A stretch of 58,218 nt of DNA from Butyricicoccus pullicaecorum. GTDB taxonomy: Bacteria; Bacillota; Clostridia; Oscillospirales; Butyricicoccaceae. A model generated the notes under the pieces. It was not told the DNA's origin. It saw only the letters and a program-made list of their open reading frames with translations, and did not search any database. Shown here piece after piece: positions 40,276-48,714 of the stretch (its first letter is position 1; each line of letters starts with the position of its first letter). The stretch is taken from the NCBI GenBank assembly GCA_018365995.1, contig JAGZIY010000015.1, positions 1-58,218 of the forward strand. The letters are read 5' to 3'. A program made the position numbers and the translations under genes.

Positions 40276-41217
40276 CTAATTCGGATATGCAAATGTCACA
40301 GGTCTCACCGTATTATTAAGTGCTTCACAGGTATAACCTGCTTTTTTCAGTTCACTGAGCAGATTGCCCATTGCACGCGCTGTATCCTCTGCCGTGTCAT
40401 GCATCAATACAACTGGTGTATTTTTTGTTTTCTGTACACCTGTCAGAACGGTCTGTGTCACCTCTGTAATGGTACGATTAGCACTTTCTGCATCATTTGC
40501 AGAGGCACTCCAATCATAATATAAAAATCCACGCCGCAGCATCTCTGCAATAATTGGCTGATAGGTATTTTGTGAGTATCGATTCACGGAGCCGCCCGGA
40601 AAGCGGAAAATGGTAGGATAAACTCCGCAAGCGGTGTATATCGCTTCATATGCCTGATGAAAATCCTCTACAAACGCATCTGGTGAAATGTAAATTGCCT
40701 TATAATCACCAGAATAACTGGAAATGCCAACGGTGTGCCCTTCATCTACCATACGTTTGACAAGCGCTTCATTTCCCGCAATATTTTTTCCTGTAACAAA
40801 AAAAGTTGCATGTGCACCGCTCTTTTTCAAGGCATCTAAAATAGTAGCCGTATGCTGAGAAGGTCCGCCCTCAAATGTCAGAAACACAGTACCCCGTTTT
40901 GCAGTCTCCACCTCCGGTGTCTGTGCGACACGCATCTCCGGATAGAGTGTCTGATACGGCAGCGGTTCTGCCGCCCCTGTGAGCGCCGGATCCGGCATGA
41001 CCGCCTGATACCGTGCAACCGTTTGAGAAAGTACCTCGTTTTGTTTTTTCAAATTCGTCAGAACAACCTCTGCATGTACTGCACGATATACCATAAAGGT
41101 ACCAAATCCAATCATTCCAACAATCAAAACCAATAAAATAATACGAACCACTTCACCAAACGTAATGCGTCTGTGTCGATAACGGGAAGAATAATGAGAT
41201 GAATGTCTATATCGCAC
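40276..41217 (-). CDS. NodB-fold polysaccharide deacetylase homologue lacking its metal ligands
   Basis: A 313-residue membrane-anchored protein: a basic, His/Arg/Tyr-rich cytosolic tail (1-20), one helix (about 25-45), a coiled segment and a NodB domain. Motif 1 is TFEGGPS (Glu116-Gly117 in place of Asp-Asp), and motif 2 is ISSYSGDY, with Ser166 and Gly170 where two His should bind metal. RFPGGS (Arg205), YYDW and LMHD (His273) remain. All three metal ligands are gone, so it should not deacetylate; a binding or regulatory role is likely. It is transcribed from an operator-bearing promoter like that of VanZ/tyrA. Confidence 0.88.
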   Translation of the reverse strand: MRYRHSSHYSSRYRHRRITFGEVVRIILLVLIVGMIGFGTFMVYRAVHAEVVLTNLKKQNEVLSQTVARYQAVMPDPALTGAAEPLPYQTLYPEMRVAQTPEVETAKRGTVFLTFEGGPSQHTATILDALKKSGAHATFFVTGKNIAGNEALVKRMVDEGHTVGISSYSGDYKAIYISPDAFVEDFHQAYEAIYTACGVYPTIFRFPGGSVNRYSQNTYQPIIAEMLRRGFLYYDWSASANDAESANRTITEVTQTVLTGVQKTKNTPVVLMHDTAEDTARAMGNLLSELKKAGYTCEALNNTVRPVTFAYPN

Positions 41218-41279
41218 AGCTTATCTGCCTCCTTATTTGCCAATCAACTGAAAATAGCGTATCTATCAAATATTGACAG

Positions 41280-41330
41280 TATCATAGTCGCTCGTGCGAT
41301 TATTATACCATAGAAACAGGTAAATTTTAA
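41280..41330 (-). promoter_or_regulatory. Promoter with overlapping palindromic operator, copy 3
   Basis: Minus strand: TTAAAA (41330-41325), 17-bp spacer, extended -10 TGGTATAAT (TATAAT 41307-41302). The hairpin-forming ATAGTCGC-TCGT-GCGATTAT is centred near the start site. Spacing, -35, extended -10 and the flanking AAATTTTAA are shared with the site at 1856-1907. Confidence 0.7.
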
Positions 41331-41384
41331 GAGAAATCTGTAATATTATGCTGCGCCCTCCTGTTTTTGTCGGTTTTCATGCAA

Positions 41385-41422
41385 AAGCAGAGCGGCACTG
41401 CTTCTATCATGCCGCTCTGCTT
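41385..41422 (-). terminator. Terminator of the hypothetical gene at 41472
   Basis: GCAGAGCGGCA...TGCCGCTCTGC stem, followed by TTTT on the minus strand. Confidence 0.8.
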
Positions 41423-41471
41423 CCATGATACTATTTTTGATGTTCTGTCGCTTGGAACCATCTGGACGCTT

Positions 41472-42161
41472 TTATTCTACCACATGGGCATACGTATCCA
41501 TGCGTGCAACAAAAAGATCATATTCTTTTTGTGTTAAAAAGCCTTCTTCTAAATTGCTTTTCAGTCCTTCCAAATTCTCTCTCCGAAATCTTTCCGGATC
41601 AACAGGGGCTAAATTCGTAAATCTTTGAGGCAATGATGCCAGTTCCAGTACCTCGCCCTGCTCCGTTTGGAAGCTTTCTGACTGGTCGCTCTTATAGAAC
41701 ACGCCATTGCTCATGTGATTCAAATAATAATAGGTATTCTCTTTTGTATTAAAACCGCCTCCCATATGCGGCTGCCAGAGAAAGAATACTGCTTCATCAC
41801 CTATGGCAAGCGTCGGATTATCTTCAACAATCACCTCATGACGACCCATTTTTCCACCTTGCATACGAATGAGCACACGATCCTGTGCGGGTTCCCCTCG
41901 CAAAAGCATGACAGGTTCGATGATATAATCCGTAAAGATACTTCTTTGACCATCATCTGTTTCAATTTCGTATGGTTCAGAAATATCAATCACACTTCCA
42001 TGAACCACCAAATCAGATGTCTCAGCCAGTTCTTCCAAAGAGACTTCTTCTAAAATTCCATGTATTTCTTCTGTTGTTGTACCAAAATATCCATTCTGAT
42101 ACAAAATTACACATACACAGCATGTCATCGCTGCCAGCAGCACCATGATGTATTTTTTCAT
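41472..42161 (-). CDS. Hypothetical exported protein
   Basis: A 229-residue protein with an N-terminal membrane segment or signal (MKKYIMVLLAAMTCCVCVIL). An acidic domain then carries VVHGSVIDISEPYEIE, a glycine-rich KMGRHEVIVEDNPTLAIGDE and VFFLWQPHMGGGF, and a helical Glu-rich end. The VVHGSV...LAIGDEAVFFL pattern resembles small beta-barrel (OB-like) extracellular proteins, but I cannot name a family. It is co-directional with the HEAT-like gene, with a 58-nt gap, so they are probably one operon. Confidence 0.7.
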   Translation of the reverse strand: MKKYIMVLLAAMTCCVCVILYQNGYFGTTTEEIHGILEEVSLEELAETSDLVVHGSVIDISEPYEIETDDGQRSIFTDYIIEPVMLLRGEPAQDRVLIRMQGGKMGRHEVIVEDNPTLAIGDEAVFFLWQPHMGGGFNTKENTYYYLNHMSNGVFYKSDQSESFQTEQGEVLELASLPQRFTNLAPVDPERFRRENLEGLKSNLEEGFLTQKEYDLFVARMDTYAHVVE

Positions 42162-42219
42162 TTCCGTGTTCTCCCTTTGTCTTCATTATATGCTTTTTAT
42201 ACACATTCCGAAACAAAAT

Positions 42220-42930
42220 TCAAACATTCCAGTCGATATTCTTGGTGTAAGAATCCGACAAAAGCGCAATCGCTTGCAGAAGGGCACTCCTAACTTCATC
42301 ATCATTGACCGAATCGTAAATTTCCAGACTTTTTTGTACAAAGATATGAACTTCATCTTGATTGATGTCGCGAAATGTATCAGAAGAATAATACCTTGCT
42401 AAAATTTTAGAAGCAATATTGATTCGTGCAGGAGATTCGTTCCAAAAGTTCTCATAAATATCTTTTGCGCGTATCATCGCACACTCAGGGTCCACATGCT
42501 CTAATGCTTTCATTGCATTATAAGCTAAATCATCATTTTCACTGTCTGCTGCGGATAACAATGCCGAAATATGTGCTTCCTCCTGCGCATCCAAGTGATC
42601 ATGAAGCAATGCAACCGCAAGGGCACGCAAGGAAGGATCGACAGCAGAGTCCGCTATCAATGCAACAATGTCCTTATCGACTCCGGAATCCGGAAGCTTT
42701 TTCGCATAGCACTCGATTGCAGCGGAACGCAAAGGAACAGCGTTGTTTGGATTCATGATAAGCATAAGATAATCTTCATGTGTAAAATCTACACGTTTTA
42801 ATAAAACTTGACCTACACACAGCAGAGATTCATAGTTTGAAGCATCTTTACTCAAGCTCGATAAACTCTCTATAAATTCTTGCTTAGACTGCCGCATAAA
42901 GGTATCATACATCTCATCTATATCCTGCAT
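42220..42930 (-). CDS. HEAT-repeat-like alpha-solenoid protein
   Basis: A 236-residue soluble, acidic, all-helical protein. Repeating helix pairs such as VPLRSAAIECYAKKL, PSLRALAVALLHDHL, DLAYNAMKALEHVDPE and EVRSALLQAIALLSD look like HEAT/ARM repeats. There is no enzyme motif. Such solenoids bind protein partners. It is probably co-transcribed with the exported protein at 41472, from the promoter at 43134-43162. Confidence 0.65.
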   Translation of the reverse strand: MQDIDEMYDTFMRQSKQEFIESLSSLSKDASNYESLLCVGQVLLKRVDFTHEDYLMLIMNPNNAVPLRSAAIECYAKKLPDSGVDKDIVALIADSAVDPSLRALAVALLHDHLDAQEEAHISALLSAADSENDDLAYNAMKALEHVDPECAMIRAKDIYENFWNESPARINIASKILARYYSSDTFRDINQDEVHIFVQKSLEIYDSVNDDEVRSALLQAIALLSDSYTKNIDWNV

Positions 42931-42981
42931 ATTTTCCTCCTGCGTCTGAATCAGTTCAGATGACTTGGGAGCAAGCCAGAC

Positions 42982-43053
42982 TCAACATGCAAGCAACAGC
43001 GAAATACAGCTGCACACAAAGAACACCTTTTTCACCAATCCGTCGATATACAT
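42982..43053 (-). CDS. Tiny lipobox-ending peptide in the leader
   Basis: ATG at 43053 with AGAGGT 6 nt upstream encodes 23 residues, beginning MYIDGLVKKVFFV and ending SCISLLLAC, then stop. A basic-hydrophobic core that stops exactly at a lipobox Cys looks like a lipoprotein signal peptide without its body. It could be a pheromone-like peptide, a uORF or a remnant of a frameshifted lipoprotein; a frame +1 continuation reads ACMLSLACSQVI before its own stop. Confidence 0.4.
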   Translation of the reverse strand: MYIDGLVKKVFFVCSCISLLLAC

Positions 43054-43133
43054 AACGATACCTCTTTTTGATAAGCACGTTCAGTATGAAAAAACAACAT
43101 GACTCATATAATATGTTCCTGTTTATCAGTTGT

Positions 43134-43162
43134 AAAATAACATACACAACTTACAATGTCAA
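43134..43162 (-). promoter_or_regulatory. Promoter of the lipobox peptide/HEAT-like operon
   Basis: Minus strand: TTGACA (43162-43157), 17-bp spacer, TATTTT (43139-43134). Confidence 0.6.
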
Positions 43163-43237
43163 GTGAATTTTTTCTATATTGTAACGATATGCTTATAGCA
43201 AGCAAGGGAATCTTATCATATCATCTTGTCAAGGCAT

Positions 43238-43280
43238 AAAAAAGCCTCCCATATCCAAACAGGATACAGGAGACTTTCTA
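43238..43280 (-). terminator. Terminator of eno
   Basis: Imperfect stem AAAGTCTCCTGTATCC...GGATATGGGAGGCTTT with a run of T on the minus strand, about 40 nt after the eno stop. Confidence 0.75.
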
Positions 43281-43321
43281 TCTTAACGCAAGAACATCAC
43301 CCAACAGGGCAAGTTAAATGC

Positions 43322-44632
43322 TTACTTGAGGTTAAACCAAGCAGCACGACCCGGATAGGTCGCAACATCGCCCAGCTCTTCCTCGATGCGGAGCAGCTGA
43401 TTGTACTTTGCAACGCGGTCTGTACGGGACGGTGCACCGGTCTTGATCTGACCAGCGTTCAGTGCAACTGCGATGTCCGCAATTGTGGTGTCATCGGTTT
43501 CACCGGAACGGTGAGAAATAACAGCGGTGTAGCCAGCACGGTTCGCCATCTGGATAGCGTCCAGAGTCTCGGTCAAAGAACCAATCTGGTTTACCTTGAT
43601 GAGAATAGAGTTTGCAACGCCCATGTCGATGCCCTTCTTGAGACGCTGGGTATTGGTTACAAACAGGTCATCACCAACCAGCTGAATCTTGTCGCCAAGA
43701 GTCTTGGTCAGCATATCCCAGCCTTCCCAATCTTCCTCAGCCATACCGTCTTCCAGAGAAATGATCGGATACTTCTCAACGAAGCCCTTCCACATCTTAA
43801 CCAGCTGCTGGCGAGTCATCTTCTTGCCAGACTTCGGCTGGATGTAGCAATCCTCTTCTTCGTTCCACCACTCAGAGGAAGCTGCATCAATTGCAATCAT
43901 GAAGTCCTCGCCCGGCTTGTATCCAGCTTCTTCAACAGCCTGTACAATAACCTTCAGCGCGTCCTCGTCCTTCTTGAGGTTTGGTGCATAGCCACCCTCG
44001 TCGCCAACACCAGCTGCCGGAGTACCATTCTCCTTCAGAGTCTTCTTCAGGGTGTGGAATACCTCTGCACAACGGCGCAGAGCCTCACGGAAGGAAGGTG
44101 CAGAAACAGGCATAATCATGAATTCCTGAATTTCTACATTATTGGTTGCATGTGCGCCACCGTTGAGAATGTTCATCATCGGAACCGGCAGGGTCTTTGC
44201 ATTGCAGCCGCCGATATAGTTATAAAGCGGCAGACCCATAGCCTCAGCTGCTGCCTTTGCAACTGCCAGAGATACGCCCAGAATTGCGTTTGCACCCAGC
44301 TTAGTCTTGTTCGGGGTGCCGTCCAGATCGATCATAGCCTTGTCGATAGCCTGCTGATCGAGTGCGTTCATGCCGATGATTTCCTCAGCAATCTCACCGT
44401 TTACAGCGTCAACAGCCTTGAGAACACCCTTGCCCAGATAGCGATCCTTGTCGCCGTCACGCAGCTCGCAAGCCTCGAAGATACCGGTAGATGCACCGGA
44501 CGGAACAGCTGCACGACCCATAAATGCGCCGGTATCAGCCTCTACATATACCTCAACCTCAACGGTCGGATTGCCACGGGAGTCCAGAATCTCGCGGCCG
44601 ATTACGTCAACGATTTCGATGTAACCTTTCAT
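43322..44632 (-). CDS. eno: Enolase
   Basis: Converts 2-phosphoglycerate to phosphoenolpyruvate; a cytosolic octamer or dimer. The 436-residue protein is full length, with IVDVIGREILDSRGNPTVEV, the catalytic lid GAAVPSGASTGIFEACELRD, the SLEDGMAEEDW metal Asp/Glu region and ISHRSGETDDTTIADIAV. It is the last gene of the glycolytic operon pgk-tpiA-gpmI-eno. There is a 56-nt gap to gpmI and a terminator at 43238-43280. Confidence 0.97.
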   Translation of the reverse strand: MKGYIEIVDVIGREILDSRGNPTVEVEVYVEADTGAFMGRAAVPSGASTGIFEACELRDGDKDRYLGKGVLKAVDAVNGEIAEEIIGMNALDQQAIDKAMIDLDGTPNKTKLGANAILGVSLAVAKAAAEAMGLPLYNYIGGCNAKTLPVPMMNILNGGAHATNNVEIQEFMIMPVSAPSFREALRRCAEVFHTLKKTLKENGTPAAGVGDEGGYAPNLKKDEDALKVIVQAVEEAGYKPGEDFMIAIDAASSEWWNEEEDCYIQPKSGKKMTRQQLVKMWKGFVEKYPIISLEDGMAEEDWEGWDMLTKTLGDKIQLVGDDLFVTNTQRLKKGIDMGVANSILIKVNQIGSLTETLDAIQMANRAGYTAVISHRSGETDDTTIADIAVALNAGQIKTGAPSRTDRVAKYNQLLRIEEELGDVATYPGRAAWFNLK

Positions 44633-44688
44633 AGTATAAACACTCCTTAAAAATTTTGGTTGTATGATAAAAGTATACTACCCGATAA

Positions 44689-46275
44689 TTATTTTACCAG
44701 CAGGCTGTGACCTGTCATCTCAGTCGGCTGTGCCAGTCCCAGCAGCTCGAGCATAGTTGGTGCAAGGTCAGCCAACACGCCACCCTCAGACAGTGCCTTC
44801 ACGCTGTCATCGCGTCCAACCAGTGCCAGCGGTACCGGATTGGTGCTGTGTGCAGTAAACGGAGACTTTCCATCCTCCTCCAGCATCTGATCGGCATTAC
44901 CATGGTCTGCGGTAATCAACGCGCAGCCGCCATGTGCTGTGATGGCGTCCAAAACGCGTCCCACACAAGTATCCACAGTTTCTACTGCCTTAACAGCCGC
45001 CGGAATCACACCTGTATGCCCTACCATGTCACAGTTTGCGAAGTTTAAGATGATCACATCATACTTGTCTGCCTCGATACGCTTTACAACCTCATCAGTC
45101 ACCTCAACCGCCGACATTTCAGGCTTGAGATCATAGGTTGCAACAGAAGGTGACTTAATGAGCGCACGCTCCTCATTTTTATACTCCTTCTCAACGCCGC
45201 CGTTAAAGAAGAAGGTAACATGTGCATATTTTTCGGTTTCTGCAATGCGCAGCTGAGTCAAACCCTTTTCCGCAATATACTCGCCAAAGGTATTGGTCAG
45301 GGACTGCGGCTTAAATGCAACGGTAACATTTGGCATGGTCGCATCATACTGTGTCATACAGATGAACTTGATTGGCAGATTGCCATTTTCACGCGCAAAG
45401 CCATCAAAATCCGGATCGACCAGCGCACGGGTGATTTCACGCGCACGGTCTGGACGGAAGTTTGCAAAAATCACTGCATCGTCCTTCTGAATGGTTGCAC
45501 CTTCCGTCACTACAAACGGCTCAATAAATTCATCGGTTACACCATTTTCATAGGATTCCTGAATTGCCTGCACAACATTCGGACGAAGTGCACCCTGACC
45601 GTAAACCATTGCCGCGTATGCACGCTCAAGACGCTCCCAACGCTTATCACGATCCATTGCATAGTAACGACCGGAAACCGTTGCAATACAACCGACTCCC
45701 AATTCATCGATTTTATTCTGAACTTTCTGCACAAAGCCGGCACCCGAAGTTGGTGCAGTATCACGACCATCCATGAAGCAATGCACACAAACCTTAGTCA
45801 GGCCATTTCGCTTTGCCAAGTCAAGCAGCGCACAAATGTGATCGATATGGGAATGCACGCCGCCATCAGACATCAGCCCGAAGATATGCAGAGTAGAATT
45901 GAACCACTTGCACTGATTTACTGCTTGCTGAAATGCCTCATTTTCAAAAAATGTGCCGTCCTGAATAGACTTTGTAATACGGGTCAGCTCCTGATATACA
46001 ATACGACCTGCACCAATATTGGTGTGACCGACCTCAGAGTTGCCCATCTGCCCGTCCGGCAGACCAACATCCATTCCGGATGCTCCAATCAGAGTATGCG
46101 GATGCTCACTGAACACCTTGTCGAGCACCGGCTTCTTCGCCATTGCAATGGCATTGCCCTCAGTTTCCTTGCGATAACCAAAGCCATCGAGAATAATGAG
46201 TGCCAGCGGCTGCTTCTCGCCATTCTTCTTAGCAGCTGCGGTCGTTGTCTTTTTGGTAGTTCTTTTGGTTGCCAT
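44689..46275 (-). CDS. gpmI: 2,3-bisphosphoglycerate-independent phosphoglycerate mutase
   Basis: A two-Mn2+ alkaline-phosphatase-like enzyme that interconverts 3- and 2-phosphoglycerate. The 528 residues include LALIILDGFGYR (metal Asp), DGQMGNSEVGHTNIGAGR (nucleophile Ser), the phosphotransferase domain with FMDGRDTAPTSG and GRYYAMDRDKRWERLE, and the C-terminal ADHGNADQM. An added N-terminal tail of about 22 Lys/Thr/Ala residues (ATKRTTKKTTTAAAKKNG) precedes the fold; it is unusual and presumably unstructured. Second-to-last gene of the glycolytic operon. Confidence 0.96.
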   Translation of the reverse strand: MATKRTTKKTTTAAAKKNGEKQPLALIILDGFGYRKETEGNAIAMAKKPVLDKVFSEHPHTLIGASGMDVGLPDGQMGNSEVGHTNIGAGRIVYQELTRITKSIQDGTFFENEAFQQAVNQCKWFNSTLHIFGLMSDGGVHSHIDHICALLDLAKRNGLTKVCVHCFMDGRDTAPTSGAGFVQKVQNKIDELGVGCIATVSGRYYAMDRDKRWERLERAYAAMVYGQGALRPNVVQAIQESYENGVTDEFIEPFVVTEGATIQKDDAVIFANFRPDRAREITRALVDPDFDGFARENGNLPIKFICMTQYDATMPNVTVAFKPQSLTNTFGEYIAEKGLTQLRIAETEKYAHVTFFFNGGVEKEYKNEERALIKSPSVATYDLKPEMSAVEVTDEVVKRIEADKYDVIILNFANCDMVGHTGVIPAAVKAVETVDTCVGRVLDAITAHGGCALITADHGNADQMLEEDGKSPFTAHSTNPVPLALVGRDDSVKALSEGGVLADLAPTMLELLGLAQPTEMTGHSLLVK

Positions 46276-46302
46276 TATTTTATTTACTCCTTAGTCAGGA
46301 AA

Positions 46303-46327
46303 GGGACAACAGATTATCCGTTGTCCC
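46303..46327 (-). other. Intercistronic hairpin between tpiA and gpmI
   Basis: GGGACAAC...GTTGTCCC (8-bp stem) with no T-run. It probably stabilises or punctuates the operon mRNA. Confidence 0.5.
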
Positions 46328-46366
46328 CCTCACAAATGTGCACGGGGAAAAACCCGCACGCGGAAA

Positions 46367-47137
46367 TTACTGATTTGCTGCCTCCACGATTGCTGCAAAA
46401 TCCGCAGACTTCAAGGAAGCTCCACCAATCAGACCGCCATCAACATCAGGCTGTGCAAGCAGTTCTGCTGCATTCTTTGCATTCATAGAACCGCCATACT
46501 GAATGGTGATCGCACGCGCTGCACGCGCACCGTATAGTTCGCGCAGGCAATCGCGAATTGCTGCACAAACCTCACCAGCCTGCTCTGAAGTAGCTGTCTT
46601 ACCGGTACCAATTGCCCAAATCGGCTCGTAAGCGATTACAACCTTCTTAATGTCCTCAACTGCAACGCCCTGCAAAGCGATCTTGATCTGCTTGCGTACA
46701 ACCTCGGTGGTAACATCCTGCTCACGTTCAGCAAGGGACTCACCGACACACAGAATGGGACGAAGACCGTTTTCGATTGCAGCGTGAACCTTCTTGTTGC
46801 AGGTTTCATCGGTCTCATTGAAATACTGACGGCGCTCGGAATGGCCAATGATAACATATTTTACGCCCAATTCCTTCAGCATATCAGCAGAAATCTCACC
46901 AGTGAATGCACCGGACTTCTCAAAATGCATATTCTCAGCACCGATAGCGATCTTAGAGCCCTTTGCAGCCTTGACAGCAGTCTGGATATCGGTGAATGGT
47001 ACGCACAGTACCATCTCGCACCACTTTGTCTTGGACAGGAGCGGCTTCATCTCCTCGATCAGAGCCTTCGCCTCGCTCGGTGTCTTGTTCATCTTCCAGT
47101 TGCCGGCGATGATCGTCTTACGATATCTGCGATTCAT
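46367..47137 (-). CDS. tpiA: Triosephosphate isomerase
   Basis: Interconverts dihydroxyacetone phosphate and glyceraldehyde 3-phosphate. The 256-residue TIM barrel has IIAGNWKMNKT (catalytic Lys), VIIGHSERRQ (His), AYEPIWAIGTG (catalytic Glu and loop 6) and IQYGGSMNAKNA/GGLIGGASL (phosphate loops). A short MNRRYRKT extension precedes the core. Third from the end of the glycolytic operon. Confidence 0.97.
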   Translation of the reverse strand: MNRRYRKTIIAGNWKMNKTPSEAKALIEEMKPLLSKTKWCEMVLCVPFTDIQTAVKAAKGSKIAIGAENMHFEKSGAFTGEISADMLKELGVKYVIIGHSERRQYFNETDETCNKKVHAAIENGLRPILCVGESLAEREQDVTTEVVRKQIKIALQGVAVEDIKKVVIAYEPIWAIGTGKTATSEQAGEVCAAIRDCLRELYGARAARAITIQYGGSMNAKNAAELLAQPDVDGGLIGGASLKSADFAAIVEAANQ

Positions 47138-47226
47138 TGTTCAAATACCCCTTTCAACACCCGCGGAATGGTCTATTTTCCCTTCATCGCGGATGGCATA
47201 CAATAAACTAGGATTATATGTAGACA

Positions 47227-47247
47227 CGGGGCGAGGATACCGCCCCG
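47227..47247 (-). other. Intercistronic hairpin between pgk and tpiA
   Basis: CGGGGCG-aggatac-CGCCCCG, a 7-bp GC stem with no T-run. It may protect the upstream message from decay. Confidence 0.55.
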
Positions 47248-47264
47248 AGAATACCAAATTTACA

Positions 47265-48455
47265 TTACTTATCTTCAAGACAAGCAATACCCGGCAGTTC
47301 CAGACCCTCTAGGAACTCCAAAGAAGCGCCGCCGCCAGTAGAAATATGGCTCATTTCAGCTGCAAATCCCAGCTTTTCAACAGCTGCTGCGGAATCACCG
47401 CCGCCAATGATAGAAACAGCCTTGGATTCTGCAATTGCCTTTGCAACAGCCTTGGTGCCAACAGCAAATGCATCAAATTCAAATACGCCCATCGGTCCAT
47501 TCCATACAACCGTACCAGCGTCCTTAACGGCCTCAGAGAACAGTGCAACGGTCTTTGGTCCAATATCCAGACCCATCATGTCAGCCGGCAGCGCACCTGC
47601 ATCATATACAACTGGAGTCGCGTCTGCTGCAAAGCGATCTGCACATACGGTATCTACCGGCAGAAGCAGCTTTACGCCCTTTGCCTCAGCCTTTGCCATG
47701 AGTTCCTTTGCAAGGTCAAGCTTGTCAGCCTCGCACAGGGAGGTGCCGATTTCCTTGCCCATAGCCTTCATAAAGGTGTAGGACATACCACCGCCGATAA
47801 TAATGGTATCACACTTTTCGATAAGATTATTGATAACACCAATTTTATCGGAAACCTTAGCGCCGCCCAGAATGGCAACAAATGGACGAACAGGGTTTGC
47901 CAGCGCCTTGCCCATGATGGAGATTTCCTTGTTGATCAAGAAACCGCATACAGCCGGCAGATAATCTGCAATACCAGCAGTAGTTGCATGTGCACGGTGT
48001 GCGGTGCCAAATGCATCATTTACATAGATCTCAGCCATATCTGCCAATTCCTTAGCAAATGCCGGATCATTCTTTTCTTCTTCCTTATGGAAACGTACAT
48101 TCTCAAGCAGCATTGCCTGACCACACTTCAGTTCAGATGCCATTTTCTTTGCATCCTCACCGATTACATCCTTGGCAAGCTTTACCTCCTGACCGAGCAG
48201 CTCAGTCAGACGTGCAGCAACCGGTGCCAGAGAATACTTCATCTTGAACTCACCCTTCGGGCGACCCAGATGTGAGCACAGGATAACTGCTGCATTGTGC
48301 TCAAGCAGGTACTTGATGGTCGGCAGCGCAGCAACGATACGCTTATCATCTGTGATTGCACCGTTTTCATCCTGCGGTACATTGAAGTCACAGCGAACGA
48401 TGACCTTCTTACCAGAAACGTCGATATCCTCTACGCTCTTCTTATTGTAATCCAT
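47265..48455 (-). CDS. pgk: Phosphoglycerate kinase
   Basis: Transfers phosphate from 1,3-bisphosphoglycerate to ADP. The 396 residues are full length: VIVRCDFNVPQDENG, GRPKGEFKMKYSL, LLENVRFHKEEEKNDP, AFGTAHRAHA (substrate-binding loop), FVAILGGAKVSDKIGV, and WNGPMGVFE with GGGDSAAAVEKLG in the nucleotide domain. The ATG at 48455 has AAAGGAG. It is the first gene of the operon, with a promoter at 48564-48592; no gapA is adjacent. Confidence 0.97.
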   Translation of the reverse strand: MDYNKKSVEDIDVSGKKVIVRCDFNVPQDENGAITDDKRIVAALPTIKYLLEHNAAVILCSHLGRPKGEFKMKYSLAPVAARLTELLGQEVKLAKDVIGEDAKKMASELKCGQAMLLENVRFHKEEEKNDPAFAKELADMAEIYVNDAFGTAHRAHATTAGIADYLPAVCGFLINKEISIMGKALANPVRPFVAILGGAKVSDKIGVINNLIEKCDTIIIGGGMSYTFMKAMGKEIGTSLCEADKLDLAKELMAKAEAKGVKLLLPVDTVCADRFAADATPVVYDAGALPADMMGLDIGPKTVALFSEAVKDAGTVVWNGPMGVFEFDAFAVGTKAVAKAIAESKAVSIIGGGDSAAAVEKLGFAAEMSHISTGGGASLEFLEGLELPGIACLEDK

Positions 48456-48563
48456 AATAGCATCTCCTTTGTAATAGGTGAAAAATATAGACCGATGAAC
48501 AGAAATATCGTGGATTCCTGGCATGAACCCTGCTGTTTTCCAGGTTCCCACTACCAAGACAAA

Positions 48564-48592
48564 ATTATACTTGGTTTTTGTTCAGGTTTCAA
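48564..48592 (-). promoter_or_regulatory. Promoter of the glycolytic operon
   Basis: Minus strand: TTGAAA (48592-48587), 17-bp spacer, TATAAT (48569-48564). The leader is about 105 nt. Confidence 0.7.
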
Positions 48593-48714
48593 TAGAAAAT
48601 CTGAAAAAAAGTATGTTTTTTTCGAATTCTTTACACCTTTCCAGAGGGCTGAGCCCAGAACCAACCGAAATTATGCAAGAATCTCCCCAAAACATACCTT
48701 CTGGTCGTCCGCAA

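Noticed and set aside
43226..44650. Plus-strand open frame of 474 codons
   Set aside because: It is antisense to eno, has no SD and no recognisable domain.
45220..46488. Plus-strand open frame of 422 codons
   Set aside because: It is antisense to gpmI and crosses into the tpiA region without any domain.
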